A stretch of 64,000 nucleotides of DNA from DATKRB01 sp963794215 (GCA_963794215.1 CAWCCQ010000007.1:248001-312000), one strand, 5' to 3'. Counted from the first letter of the stretch, positions 8,981-17,402 are shown. Notes: generated from the letters alone by a model not told the origin. Translations and numbers: made by a program.

Positions 8981-9400
8981 ATGGTTGATCGACCTCGGAC
9001 CGACCTCCCGACCATCGAGCCCGAAAGCGCGCCCTTTTGGGACGCGGCCAAAGAGGGCCGACTGCTCATTCAGCGCTGCGAGAGCTGCGGAGCTGCACAG
9101 CACTACCCACGGCCGTTCTGTGCGGTCTGTTGGAGCGATCAGGTGCGTTGGGAGGAGGCGAGCGGGCGGGGGACCCTCTACACCTACTCGATCGTCTACA
9201 TGAACGATCTGGCGCCGTTCAACGAGCGCCTGCCCTACGTGGCCGCGGCGGTCGACCTCGAAGAGGGGCCCCGGATCATGACCAACATCGTGGGCGCCGA
9301 CCCGGGCGACCTCGAGGTGGGGATGGCGGTGGTGGTTGATTTCGAGCAGCTCAACGAAGACGTGAGCGCTCCGGTGTTCCGTCCGGTCCGCTCGTCCTGA
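8981..9400 (+). CDS. DUF35 OB-fold protein with zinc ribbon
   Basis: Small acyl-CoA-associated protein of 139 residues. A rubredoxin-like zinc ribbon, CESCGAAQHYPRPFCAVC, is at residues 32-49, followed by an OB fold (GTLYTYSIVY onward). DUF35 proteins partner with thiolase/Ltp-type enzymes; in cholesterol side-chain degradation the ChsH2 DUF35 domain pairs with the aldolase Ltp2. Here it closes the crotonase-SDR-crotonase operon. A thiolase-like gene lies at 14744-15893, and a paralogous DUF35-thiolase pair is at 46676-48307. The stop codon lies inside a 14-bp tandem duplication (9387-9414). Confidence 0.9.
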   Translation: MVDRPRTDLPTIEPESAPFWDAAKEGRLLIQRCESCGAAQHYPRPFCAVCWSDQVRWEEASGRGTLYTYSIVYMNDLAPFNERLPYVAAAVDLEEGPRIMTNIVGADPGDLEVGMAVVVDFEQLNEDVSAPVFRPVRSS

Positions 9401-9414
9401 TCCGCTCGTCCTGA
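9387..9414. repeat. 14-bp perfect tandem duplication spanning a stop codon
   Basis: TCCGCTCGTCCTGA occurs twice head to tail (9387-9400 and 9401-9414). The first copy ends with the TGA of the DUF35 gene, so the duplication reproduces the stop codon in the intergenic spacer. It looks like a recent slippage or repair event. Confidence 0.85.
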
Positions 9415-9451
9415 TCGGTGTGATCGCCGCGCCGTGGAGGAGCAACGACGC

Positions 9452-10066
9452 ATGGACCCTCGGTACGCGGAGCAAGAGGTGGGCTCGACGCTCGCAGCCG
9501 AGCGTGCGGCGAGCGGTTCTCGAACCGGGCTGAGCGAGCGCGTCATCGTGGCTGCGGCGATCGAGATCATCGCCGAGCGGGGGGTCGACGGGCTCTCGAT
9601 GCGGCTCCTCTCCGAGCGCCTGGGCGTCGCGCTCGGAGCCACCTACAAGCATGTCGCGAACAAGCACGCCCTACTCCAGATGGTGGCTGAGGCCCTCTAT
9701 GCGCGGATCGAACCGGCCAGCGACAACCTGGACGAGTTCGAGCAGGCCAAGTCGGTGATGCTCCAGGTGCACCGGGTGCTGGCGGCGCATCCGGGGATGG
9801 CCGACTACATCGCCCAGCACGTGCCCGAGTTCACCTCAGTCAACCTGGTCAAGCTGATCACCGGTCCCCTTTGTGCGGCCGGTCTCACTCCGGCCGAAGC
9901 CAATCGGATCACCTTGGCGTTGGTGCTCTTGAACGGTGGCCACATGCTGGTGCGCATCCCCCCGGAATTGCAGGACGAGGCGGCCGAAGCCTTTGAGGAG
10001 GGTGTCGACCTGATCCTTCGGGGGGCACGGGCGCGGCGCGGGCGACCCTTTGGTCAACGCCGTTGA
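9452..10066 (+). CDS. TetR family transcriptional regulator
   Basis: TetR-type repressor of 204 residues. The N-terminal helix-turn-helix covers about residues 25-70 (SERVIVAAAIEIIAERG to ALGATYKHVANKHALL), preceded by a 20-residue unstructured tail; the C-terminal ligand domain is variable. Start ATG 9452 follows GGAGGAG at a normal distance; the GTG at 9434 lies within that ribosome site. A perfect dyad (GTCAAC-GCC-GTTGAC, 10053-10067) overlaps its stop codon and could be an operator for the downstream gene. Probable targets are the surrounding acyl-CoA genes, with an acyl-CoA or hydrophobic ligand (inference). Confidence 0.9.
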   Translation: MDPRYAEQEVGSTLAAERAASGSRTGLSERVIVAAAIEIIAERGVDGLSMRLLSERLGVALGATYKHVANKHALLQMVAEALYARIEPASDNLDEFEQAKSVMLQVHRVLAAHPGMADYIAQHVPEFTSVNLVKLITGPLCAAGLTPAEANRITLALVLLNGGHMLVRIPPELQDEAAEAFEEGVDLILRGARARRGRPFGQRR

Positions 10067-10067
10067 C
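10053..10067. promoter_or_regulatory. Perfect inverted repeat at TetR 3' end
   Basis: GTCAAC-GCC-GTTGAC is a 6-bp perfect dyad with a 3-bp spacer, overlapping the last codon and stop of the TetR gene and about 95 bp upstream of the next start. Its size and symmetry fit a TetR-type operator. It could also be coincidental coding sequence. Confidence 0.3.
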
Positions 10068-10093
10068 GCTCGGTGCGCCCCCTCGTTAGAGTC

Positions 10094-10146
10094 CCCATCG
10101 TCAAGCCGCCGTTGGCGGCCCATCGTCAAGCCGCCGTTGGCGGCCC
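10094..10146 (+). repeat. Tandem 25-bp repeat carrying two hairpins
   Basis: A 25-bp unit (CCCATCGTCAAGCCGCCGTTGGCGG) is repeated twice exactly and ends with a third CCC. Each unit contains GCCGCC-GTT-GGCGGC, a perfect 6-bp stem with a 3-nt loop, so the leader of the following gene can form two identical adjacent hairpins. The array ends 15 bp before the ATG at 10162, next to the ribosome site region (GAGGTAGGGGG). Possible roles are mRNA stability, attenuation or protein binding. Confidence 0.8.
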
Positions 10147-10161
10147 GAGGTAGGGGGATCA

Positions 10162-12249
10162 ATGCCCGACGTCATCGACTGCTCCTCGTACACCGTCAGC
10201 GACCCCTTCTTCGGTCCTCCGTACATCGATGTGGACGAGTGGCGGGAGTCGCCGTACCCGCATCGTCATGTCCATGGCGGGTTTGGCGATTGCGACACCC
10301 GATTCACGTTCTACTTTCCAGCCGACGAGGAGTGGCAGGGCCGCATGTACATGCCGCTCGAGGGAGCCCATGCCGGCCATGAGGACGCCTTCGGAGGTCC
10401 GATGGGCCAGCTCATCGGAGGAGTGGCCCTGACCGTGCGGCTCGGTGGCTACATGGCCGAGTCCAACATGGGTCACATCGGCGACGACGTCGACCTCAAG
10501 GGCGGTGACGACCCCACGATCTATGGGTGGCGCGCCGCCGCCGAAGCCGGGCGGTTCTCCAAGCACGTTGCGGCCCAGGTCTACGGCACGGGCCCGCACC
10601 ACTCCTATGTGTGGGGTGGCAGCGGTGGCGGCCGCCGGTCGCCGCTCGTGCTCGAGAACGCTCCCGACGTCTTCGACGGGGCGCTGCCCTTCATGGGCGG
10701 CGGCGACGTGCGCCCGTTTCCGGCCACCGAGCGGATCAAGGGTGCTCAGGTGATGAGCTTCGCCTGCATGTTCAACGTCCAGCGGATGCTTCGGGACCCC
10801 GACCGATCCATGCGGCTGATCGACGCCATGCAGCCAGGTGGCAGCGGCGATCCCTTCGAGGGCCTGAACTCCCATGAGCGTGACGAGCTGGCCAGCCTGT
10901 ACCGCCAGGGCTTTCCGTTCGGCGACGAGTTCATGATCTTCACGCCGATGGGCCAGCTGTGGCTCTGGACCTCGATCGCCGACCTGCTGGTCGAGCAGGA
11001 CCCGGACTACTTCACCGATTTTTGGACGAAGCCCGGCTACATCGGCCACGACCAACCCGAGGTCGTGGCTCCCGATCTCATCGACGCCACCACTACGGTG
11101 GACCGGGTGGTGTCCGCCCGCGAGCTGTTGAAGGACCCAGCGTTCGGAGGAGACGAGTACCTGTTGATGCGGACCATGGCCGGCATCATGGCGGGCGATG
11201 ACGCCACCCTGGACCAACCCTACGCACTCATGATCAGCGGGCTCCCCGAGGGCTACCGGCTCGGGACCGGGCTCCAGCTGATGAGCGGGAAGGCCAAGGG
11301 GCGCCAGCTCTACTGCATCACGACGGCCGGGGACCTCTTCGCCGGGGACGGCCACGGCGAGGCCAATCTCGAGCGTTTCAACGGCGTCGTGGCGGGCGAC
11401 GAGGTGCACGTCGACAACCGCAAGTTCCTGGCCTTTTGCTATTTCCACCGTCATCACCTCATGGAAGACGCCCAGTTCGACGCCCTGCGGGTGAACGGGC
11501 GACCCATCTACAAGCAGCACCCGGTTCCCTTGATGTCCCCACTCATGGGTGTTTCCTACACCGGGCACTACGAGGGCAAGCTGCTCTGGATCCACCACAC
11601 CCATGACTCGTCGCTCTGGCCGTCCCAGGGAGTGATCTACGAAGGGGCGGTACTGGGCACCCAGGGGGCCAAAGGGGCCCAAGAGCGGTTCCGGCTGCAA
11701 TGGACCGAGAACGCAGAGCACATCAGTTCGGCCATGCTGCCGTCGTCGCCCGTGCGGGCGACGACCACGTGGCTGATCGACTACATGCCGATCATCGAAC
11801 AGGGGCTCGTGGACCTCGCTCGATGGGTGGAGGACGGAGTGGCGCCGCCCTCCACCACCTATGAGTACATCGACGGCCAGGTCCGGCTTCCGGCCTCGGC
11901 AGCCGAGCGCCAAGGGGTTCAACCGGTGGTCGCGGTGACCGCCAACGGCGGTGATCTGGCCAAGGTGGGGGTGGGGGAGCCGGTTACGCTCGAGGTCCGC
12001 GCGCAAGCACCGCCGGCTGGTGGCACCATCATCTCGGTCGAGTGGGACTTCGACTCGCTGGGCTCGTTCCCCTTCAGCCACGAGGTCGACGGCACATCGG
12101 ATTCGGTGGTGCTCAGCACCACCCACGTCTACGACCAGCCAGGCACGTACTTCGCCACCGCACGGGTTGCCGCGCACCGCGAAGGGGACGTCGGCGCTGC
12201 GCACCGGCGCCTGCAGAACCTGGCGTCGGCCCGTGTCGTGGTGAGCTGA
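10162..12249 (+). CDS. Large alpha/beta-hydrolase-like (tannase/feruloyl-esterase-like) protein with C-terminal PKD-like domain
   Basis: A 695-residue protein that I can place only loosely. HHSYVWGGSGGGRRSPLVL (Ser about residue 154) resembles the nucleophile elbow of tannase-like alpha/beta hydrolases. The middle is rich in His and Asp but matches no family I can name with certainty. Residues about 600-690 form a PKD/Ig-like module: GEPVTLEVRAQAP, VEWDFDSLG, and TTHVYDQPGTYFATARV. PKD modules are usually extracellular, yet no signal peptide or membrane segment is visible, so it may be cytoplasmic or use an unusual export route. ATG 10162 has a GGTAGGGGG site. A 681-codon open frame on the opposite strand is a GC-driven shadow. 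Confidence 0.72.
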   Translation: MPDVIDCSSYTVSDPFFGPPYIDVDEWRESPYPHRHVHGGFGDCDTRFTFYFPADEEWQGRMYMPLEGAHAGHEDAFGGPMGQLIGGVALTVRLGGYMAESNMGHIGDDVDLKGGDDPTIYGWRAAAEAGRFSKHVAAQVYGTGPHHSYVWGGSGGGRRSPLVLENAPDVFDGALPFMGGGDVRPFPATERIKGAQVMSFACMFNVQRMLRDPDRSMRLIDAMQPGGSGDPFEGLNSHERDELASLYRQGFPFGDEFMIFTPMGQLWLWTSIADLLVEQDPDYFTDFWTKPGYIGHDQPEVVAPDLIDATTTVDRVVSARELLKDPAFGGDEYLLMRTMAGIMAGDDATLDQPYALMISGLPEGYRLGTGLQLMSGKAKGRQLYCITTAGDLFAGDGHGEANLERFNGVVAGDEVHVDNRKFLAFCYFHRHHLMEDAQFDALRVNGRPIYKQHPVPLMSPLMGVSYTGHYEGKLLWIHHTHDSSLWPSQGVIYEGAVLGTQGAKGAQERFRLQWTENAEHISSAMLPSSPVRATTTWLIDYMPIIEQGLVDLARWVEDGVAPPSTTYEYIDGQVRLPASAAERQGVQPVVAVTANGGDLAKVGVGEPVTLEVRAQAPPAGGTIISVEWDFDSLGSFPFSHEVDGTSDSVVLSTTHVYDQPGTYFATARVAAHREGDVGAAHRRLQNLASARVVVS

Positions 12250-12284
12250 AGACTTCCAAGCCCTCGTGTTAGGAGAGAAGGCAG

Positions 12285-13205
12285 ATGGGATTGCTCGACG
12301 GCAAGGTTGCGCTCGTGACTGGGGCTGGCCATGGCATCGGTCGAGGTCATGCCCTTGAGCTGGCTCGAGCAGGTGCCAAAGTGGTGGTCAACGACTTGGG
12401 CAGCTCGGTGTCGGGTGAGGGTGCGGGTCGGGACGCCGACCGAGTGGTTGAGATCATCGAGGGTTTCGGCGCTGAGGCGGTGGCCGACTACGGCGATGTC
12501 AGCGATGAAGCACAGGCCGCAGCGATGGTGGCGAAGGGCATCGACACCTGGGGCCGGCTCGACGTCGTCGTCAACAACGCCGGGATCGTCCGGGACCGAG
12601 CTGTCTGGAACATGGAGGTCGACGATTTTGACTTGGTGATGCGCGTGCATGTGCGGGGAACCTGGCTGACTTCCCGCGCCGCCGCCCGGCATTGGCGTGA
12701 CGTCGCCAAGCGCGACGGTTCGCCAGTCAATGGGCGCATCATCAATACCGTTTCGGGGGCCGGCCTGCTCGGGAACTTCGGCCAGTCCAATTACGCCACG
12801 GCCAAAGCGGCGATCATGGGTCTGACACTCACCTTGAGCCTCGAATTGAGCGGTATCGGGGTCACGGTCAACGCCATCAGCCCTGGGGCGGTCACCCGGC
12901 TCTCGGCCGGGGTCAGCGGGGTCTCGGCGGTCAAGGAGCCCGACGAGTACGACCCCGAGGTGTTCGATCCTCTCCATCCGGCGATGAGCTCGCCCGTCGT
13001 CGCGTGGTTGGCCAGCGACCGAGCCGACCACGTGAGCGGTCAGTGCGTGCGCGTCATGCGCACCACGCTCAACCTCATGGGCGGATGGCACGAGGCGGTC
13101 ACCATCGACAATCGCGGTTCGTATTGGGATGCCGAAAAGCTGGGTACGCGGCTGGACGTCGAGGTCTTCGGCACTCGAGCACCCGGGCTTTCCCTCGGCA
13201 TCTGA
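12285..13205 (+). CDS. SDR, MFE-2-like (3R)-hydroxyacyl-CoA dehydrogenase
   Basis: SDR of 306 residues similar to the dehydrogenase unit of peroxisomal multifunctional enzyme 2 (HSD17B4 type). It has TGAGHGIGRGHALEL, the acidic VVNDLG strand end (NAD preference), NNAGIVRDR, and the catalytic pair in SNYATAK. These enzymes oxidise (R)-3-hydroxyacyl-CoA made by MaoC-type hydratase 2; such a hydratase is encoded at 50983-51837 but not adjacent. A C-terminal extension of about 50 residues (GSYWDAEKLG) is typical of this subgroup. AGGAGAG precedes the ATG. Confidence 0.9.
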   Translation: MGLLDGKVALVTGAGHGIGRGHALELARAGAKVVVNDLGSSVSGEGAGRDADRVVEIIEGFGAEAVADYGDVSDEAQAAAMVAKGIDTWGRLDVVVNNAGIVRDRAVWNMEVDDFDLVMRVHVRGTWLTSRAAARHWRDVAKRDGSPVNGRIINTVSGAGLLGNFGQSNYATAKAAIMGLTLTLSLELSGIGVTVNAISPGAVTRLSAGVSGVSAVKEPDEYDPEVFDPLHPAMSSPVVAWLASDRADHVSGQCVRVMRTTLNLMGGWHEAVTIDNRGSYWDAEKLGTRLDVEVFGTRAPGLSLGI

Positions 13206-13215
13206 ACGGGCAGGT

Positions 13216-13243
13216 GGCCGGACCCCATGCGATCCGACCGGCC
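13216..13243. terminator. Weak hairpin between convergent genes
   Basis: GGCCGG (13216-13221) pairs with CCGGCC (13238-13243) across a 16-nt loop, between the SDR stop at 13205 and the convergent ligase stop at 13244. There is no T-run. A bidirectional terminator is possible but weakly supported. Confidence 0.3.
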
Positions 13244-14740
13244 TCAGAGGAGACGAGCGAGCGCCGCCTTATCGACCTTCATCATCGAGGTGAGCGGGAG
13301 GGCGTCCACCAGCACCAGCCGATCGGGCCTTTTGTAGTCGGCCAGCCGTTCCTTGCACCAGGCTCGGAGCTCGTCGAGCGTGGGCTGAGGGGCATCAGAC
13401 GACGGCACGACGAAGGCGACGCCGATTTCTCCGAGCCCAGGCGCCGGAACACCGATCACCGCCGAGGCACGCACCCCGGGATGCTCGTCGAGGACGTGCT
13501 CGACCTGGAGCGGATGGACGTTGTAGCCGCCGCGGATGTACATGTCGTTCAGCCGGCCGGCGAGCACCAAGTTTCCACTCGGGTCGCGGTGGCCCAGGTC
13601 CGAGCTGGCCAGCCAGCCGTCGTCGGTGAGCACCTCGCCGGTCAGCTCGGGTTCTTGCCAATAGCCGCGCATGACGCACGGACCCCGCACGTAGATGCGG
13701 CCGATCCCCTCCTGGTCGACCGGTCGGCCAGCCTCGTCTCGAATGGCCACCTCGATGCCCGCCTGTGGGCGTCCGACGGTCCGGTAGAGCACGTCGGGAT
13801 CATCTTCGGGCTCGGTGCCCGAGATCGAGGGTGATTCGGTCATGGCGTAGCGGACGACCAGTGGGCAGCCGCAGCGCTCTTGGACCTGCGCCACCAGCTC
13901 GGGCGGGGCCGGCGCGGTGGCGGCGATGCCGAGACGGAGCGAGGAGAAATCGGCACCATCGACGCCGGGAAGCTCCAAGAACCTGGCCCATTGCGTCGGA
14001 GCCCCGCCGGCCACGGTGATGCGCTCGTCGACGATCAGTCGGAGCATGTCGGCGGCGTTCCACGGTGTGGGGCTGATGACCAGAGTGGTGGCCCACGCCA
14101 ATTGCTCCCAGAGCTTGACCATGTAGCCGGCGTGGGCAAAGGGCGTCGAGGCCAGGCGGCGATCAAAGGGAGCCGTCATGACCCCGGCGGTACGCACAGC
14201 AGCTCGTAGGTTGTCGTGGTCGAACCATGCCCCCTTGGGCATTCCGGTGGTCCCGCTGGTCCAGACGATGACGACCGGGTCAGTGGCGCCACGGTGGGGC
14301 CGGGAGTCGCCCAAACCGGGCCCCGACAACGCCGACGCCATCTCTTGAGGACCGATGGTGGGCACCTCGGGACCCAGCCCGGACGGCCGGTCCGCCGTCA
14401 CGAAGGCGAGCACCGGTTGGCAGCGACCGACGATGCCCTCGACCTCGCGGGGGCCCAGGCGAACGTTGAGCCCGGTGGCCACCGCGCCGGCCCGGACGAT
14501 CCCGCCCAGCGCGACGGCAAACTCGATCGACGGCGGCAAGACGATCGCGACCACGTCGCCGGGCCGAACCCCCCGTTCGACGAGGCGGGCTGCAAGTGCG
14601 TCAGCGGCGCCGAGCCACTCCGAGAAGGTCCATCGCCGCTCACCTTCCACGTAGGCCTCGACATCGGACAGCTGCTCGGCGGCGGCGTCCATGGCGTCGG
14701 CGAGGGTCGCGAACTCCTCCCGCAGAACAGGCTCAAGCAC
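13244..14740 (-). CDS. AMP-forming acyl-CoA synthetase
   Basis: Full-length adenylate-forming ligase, 498 residues. Motifs in order: VWTSGTTGMPKGAWFDH (ATP loop), YAMTESPS, GWLASSDLGHRD, the hinge RLNDMYIRGGYNV and the C-terminal Lys in SMMKVDKAAL. It activates an unknown carboxylic acid to acyl-CoA. The stop of the upstream thiolase-like gene is 3 bp from its ATG, so the two are one transcript and likely one pathway. Its Phe/Trp-rich acyl pocket cannot be interpreted from sequence alone. Confidence 0.93.
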   Translation of the reverse strand: MLEPVLREEFATLADAMDAAAEQLSDVEAYVEGERRWTFSEWLGAADALAARLVERGVRPGDVVAIVLPPSIEFAVALGGIVRAGAVATGLNVRLGPREVEGIVGRCQPVLAFVTADRPSGLGPEVPTIGPQEMASALSGPGLGDSRPHRGATDPVVIVWTSGTTGMPKGAWFDHDNLRAAVRTAGVMTAPFDRRLASTPFAHAGYMVKLWEQLAWATTLVISPTPWNAADMLRLIVDERITVAGGAPTQWARFLELPGVDGADFSSLRLGIAATAPAPPELVAQVQERCGCPLVVRYAMTESPSISGTEPEDDPDVLYRTVGRPQAGIEVAIRDEAGRPVDQEGIGRIYVRGPCVMRGYWQEPELTGEVLTDDGWLASSDLGHRDPSGNLVLAGRLNDMYIRGGYNVHPLQVEHVLDEHPGVRASAVIGVPAPGLGEIGVAFVVPSSDAPQPTLDELRAWCKERLADYKRPDRLVLVDALPLTSMMKVDKAALARLL

Positions 14741-14743
14741 GCC

Positions 14744-15893
14744 CTACTCGGTGCCGAGGATCATGGTCCCGCTGCTGCAGAACCAGCCACCGGTCCCGCT
14801 GACGCAGGCCAGCTTGGCCTCGGGAATCTGGCGTCCGATCGCCTCACCGCGCAGCTGGCGCACCGCCTCGACGATGAGAAAGAGGCCGCGCTGCCCCGGA
14901 TGACACGAGCTCAAACCCCCCCCGTCGGTGTTGGTCGGGAACGAGCCGCCCACCCGCAGCTTGCCGTCCTCGACGAAGCGACCGCCCTCACCTTTGGCGC
15001 AAAATCCGAGATCTTCGAGGGTGATCAGCAGCATGTAGGTGAAAGCGTCGTAAAGCTCGCAGACGTCGATGTCGGCCGGGGTCACTCCGGCCCGCTCGAA
15101 GGCGAGCCTTCCTGAGACCGCCGCCGGCCCCGTCGTGAAGTCCTCCCATTGGCCGAGCGACACGTGGGACACGTGCTCGCCCGAACCGAGGATCCAGATC
15201 GGCGCGGAGGGAAGGTCGGGCACGCGATCCTCGGCGACGAGCACCGCCGCGGCCCCGCCATCGGAACGCAGGCAGCACTGAAGCGCCGAGAAGGGATCGG
15301 CGATCATCCGACTACTGAGCACGTCGTCGACGGTGATCGGCTCGCGGGCCTGCGCGTCGGGGTTGAGCCCGGCGTTGTACCGAGCCGAGACCGCGATCTC
15401 GGCCAGTTGTTCGAGCGTGGTTCCGTACTCGTGCATGTGACGTCGCGCCGCCATGGCGTACTTGGAGATCAAGGTGATCCCGTGGGGGGCCTCCCACTGC
15501 TGAGGACCGCGAGACCCCCAGTCCAAGTTTGCGGTGCGGAGCCCCGCTCGTAGGTCACTGCGGGCGGTCGAACCGTAGGTGAGCAGGATGACGTCGGCCC
15601 GCCCCTCGCGCGATCGCGTCGGCGGCATGGGCCGCCATGACCTCCCACGCCGCGCCGCCCACCGAGGTCGAATCCACCCAGCGAGGTCGTAGCCCGAGGT
15701 ATTCGGCCACGTCCACCGGCTGGAGGGTGCCGAGACCGGTGGAGGCGAACCCGTCGACGTCGTGGGGGCTCAGCCCCGCCTCCGCCAATGCCTGTCGGGA
15801 CGACTCGGCGGTCAGCGCATAGGGCGAGAGCCCGTCGGCCTTGCCGTTGCGACCGGCCAGGCCGACGCCTGCGATCGCTACCCGTCGGCTCAT
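14744..15893 (-). CDS. Thiolase/Ltp2-like (SCP-x thiolase-like) protein, interrupted by +1 frameshift
   Basis: Lipid-transfer-protein-type thiolase-like enzyme. It begins at ATG 15893 (MSRRVAIAGVGLAG, GGGAG site upstream). The frame continues to about 15605 and then resumes one base out of register at RADVILLTYGSTARSD, running to the stop at 14744; removing one G from the GGGG run at about 15602-15606 gives 382 residues, close to the 394 of the paralogue at 47123. DSTSVGGAAWE stands where classical thiolases have the nucleophilic Cys, so no Cys nucleophile is present. VCELYDAFTY and GSFPTNTDGG are conserved Ltp blocks. This fits an Ltp2-like retro-aldolase better than a thiolase. The shift may be a sequence error or real damage. 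Confidence 0.85.
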
Positions 15894-16172
15894 GTCGCTC
15901 CCTTCATCGTCCTCGTGGCCACGGGGACGAGGCCAGCGCAAGGTGAACGACGGCACGTTACCAATTGCCGGCACTTCGGACCCCGGCATGGCGCGACAGG
16001 GTCCTCACGCCGAGGAGCTCGAGCTCGATCCCAGCCCACCTGGGCCCCCACGCGGAGACCCGGCTTGCACGTAGGGGCCTCGGGAGCAATGGTTGGTTGG
16101 TGACACACGGGGTGCACGTCGTTCGTGTGCGGCCTGGGGAGCGACGCGCAACGAGCGAAGGGGACCGTCTAC

Positions 16173-16772
16173 GTGATACCTGACCTCAGCTCGGAGGCGA
16201 TGGCCGCCGCCGACTATGCCCTGGGTGGGCTCCGGCCGTTTCCGGTGGCCGTCACCACGCTGCACGACGGCCGGGCGAACGGCCTCATGTCACTGTCGGC
16301 AGGGTCGGCCGGAATCATTCGCGAGGCGCCCCGGGTGACGATCAGTTTGACCAAGTACAACCTGACCCACGACATGGTGATCGACTCGGGGATCTTCGTC
16401 ATGCATCTGCTGTGCAACGACGAGGACGTCATCGACGAGTCGCTGCGCATCCTCATGACCCTCGGCGGGAGTTCCGGTCGCGACGGGGACAAGATGGCCT
16501 CTCTCAACACCAAGCCAGGGACGACCGGAGCGCCGGTTTTGACCGACGCCCTGGCTTACGTCGAGGCGCGGGTATGCGGGTCGCTGGACAATACCGAGAA
16601 CACCATCTTCGTGGGCGACGTGGTAAACAGCGAGCGTCTGCGGCCCCGGGGGGGGCGCCTGCATATCAACGAGGCGTGGAGCAAGCTGCCAAAGGAGTGG
16701 ATCGAGCTCTATGAGCGCAACCACGTTGGCCAGCTGGCCGATGCGAAGCGCCGACGTGGCATCGTCGACTGA
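16173..16772 (+). CDS. Flavin reductase-like FMN-binding split-barrel protein
   Basis: Flavin-reductase-like domain (HpaC/ActVB group), 199 residues. LSSEAMAAADYALGGL and PFPVAVTTLHDGRANGLMSLS form the FMN-binding barrel entry, and PRVTISLTKYNLTHDMV is the conserved core. Such proteins supply reduced FMN to two-component monooxygenases or act on flavins directly. Start chosen at GTG 16173 behind GAAGGGGA; a GTG at 16125 would add 16 residues. It precedes the SnoaL-VOC-P450 genes and may belong to the same transcript. Its stop codon lies in a short direct repeat. Confidence 0.85.
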   Translation: MIPDLSSEAMAAADYALGGLRPFPVAVTTLHDGRANGLMSLSAGSAGIIREAPRVTISLTKYNLTHDMVIDSGIFVMHLLCNDEDVIDESLRILMTLGGSSGRDGDKMASLNTKPGTTGAPVLTDALAYVEARVCGSLDNTENTIFVGDVVNSERLRPRGGRLHINEAWSKLPKEWIELYERNHVGQLADAKRRRGIVD

Positions 16773-16797
16773 CCAACACATTCTGACTGACCAACAC
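16767..16797. repeat. 13-bp direct repeat spanning a stop codon
   Basis: GACTGACCAACAC occurs at 16767-16779 and 16785-16797 (period 18). The first copy includes the TGA of the flavin-reductase-like gene. It sits in the 48-bp gap before the SnoaL gene and resembles the stop-codon duplications at 9387 and 42825. Confidence 0.8.
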
Positions 16798-16820
16798 CAT
16801 CGAGCCGAGGGGGAATCGCC

Positions 16821-17402
16821 GTGACCGAGTACAGCCAATCCGAGGTCGAAGAGGCCTTCAGAAACTACTTTTTGACCGGACCGGTCCTGGAGGACTGGTC
16901 GGCCTGGTCACAGCTCTTCACCCCTGACGCGGTCTACTTCGACCACTACTACGGCCGATTCCACGGCCCGGACGAGATCCAAAAGTTCCTCGAGTCCACG
17001 ATGGGCTTCGCCCCGCACGTCTACTCGCCACTCGAGTGGTACAACATCGACGGCAATCAGATCGTGTACAAGGTGCAGAACCGGGCCGACAACCCTGATC
17101 CGTCCGGTCCGCCGGCGGAGTTTCCGTCTCTGCAGATCATCCACTACGCCGGCAACGGGACCTGGGACTCCGAAGAGGATTGGTGGATCCCGAGAGAGAT
17201 GAAGCGGTTCAACACCGACTACGAGGCCATGTGCACGGCGGCGGGCAAGCCGGAGTTCAAAAAGGAGATGTCTCGGCGCGATTGGGGACCCATCGAATGG
17301 GCTCGACCGCCGGCCGGTCACCGACTCGTCCCCTCGTGGGAGCGCGGTGCGACCCAGATCGTGAGCAGCGTGCGCGAGATGGACTTCGGCGAACGGGTAT
17401 GA
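16821..17402 (+). CDS. SnoaL-like/NTF2-fold protein
   Basis: A 193-residue protein whose first 130 residues match the SnoaL/NTF2-like cone fold: VEEAFRNYFLTGPVLEDW, WSQLFTPDAVYFDHYYGR and FHGPDEIQKFLEST. Fold members include polyketide cyclases, limonene-epoxide hydrolase and ketosteroid isomerase. The C-terminal 60 residues (MKRFNTDYEAMCTAAGK) are characteristic of actinobacterial versions of unknown function. GTG start with GAGGGGG upstream. Its stop overlaps the next ATG (ATGA, 17399-17402), so it is coupled to the VOC gene. A cyclase, isomerase or epoxide hydrolase role in the P450 pathway is plausible. Confidence 0.87.
   Translation: MTEYSQSEVEEAFRNYFLTGPVLEDWSAWSQLFTPDAVYFDHYYGRFHGPDEIQKFLESTMGFAPHVYSPLEWYNIDGNQIVYKVQNRADNPDPSGPPAEFPSLQIIHYAGNGTWDSEEDWWIPREMKRFNTDYEAMCTAAGKPEFKKEMSRRDWGPIEWARPPAGHRLVPSWERGATQIVSSVREMDFGERV

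Noticed and set aside
10159..12204. 681-codon open frame antisense to the 695-residue hydrolase-like gene
   Set aside because: Composition is Val/His/Gly/Arg-rich with no family resemblance; it arises because the high-GC sense gene lacks antisense stops. The sense strand has a ribosome site and recognisable domains.
17180..17398. N-terminal extension of the two-module VOC protein into the SnoaL gene
   Set aside because: The extension is out-of-frame SnoaL sequence; ATG 17399 with the ATGA overlap gives the normal VOC start.
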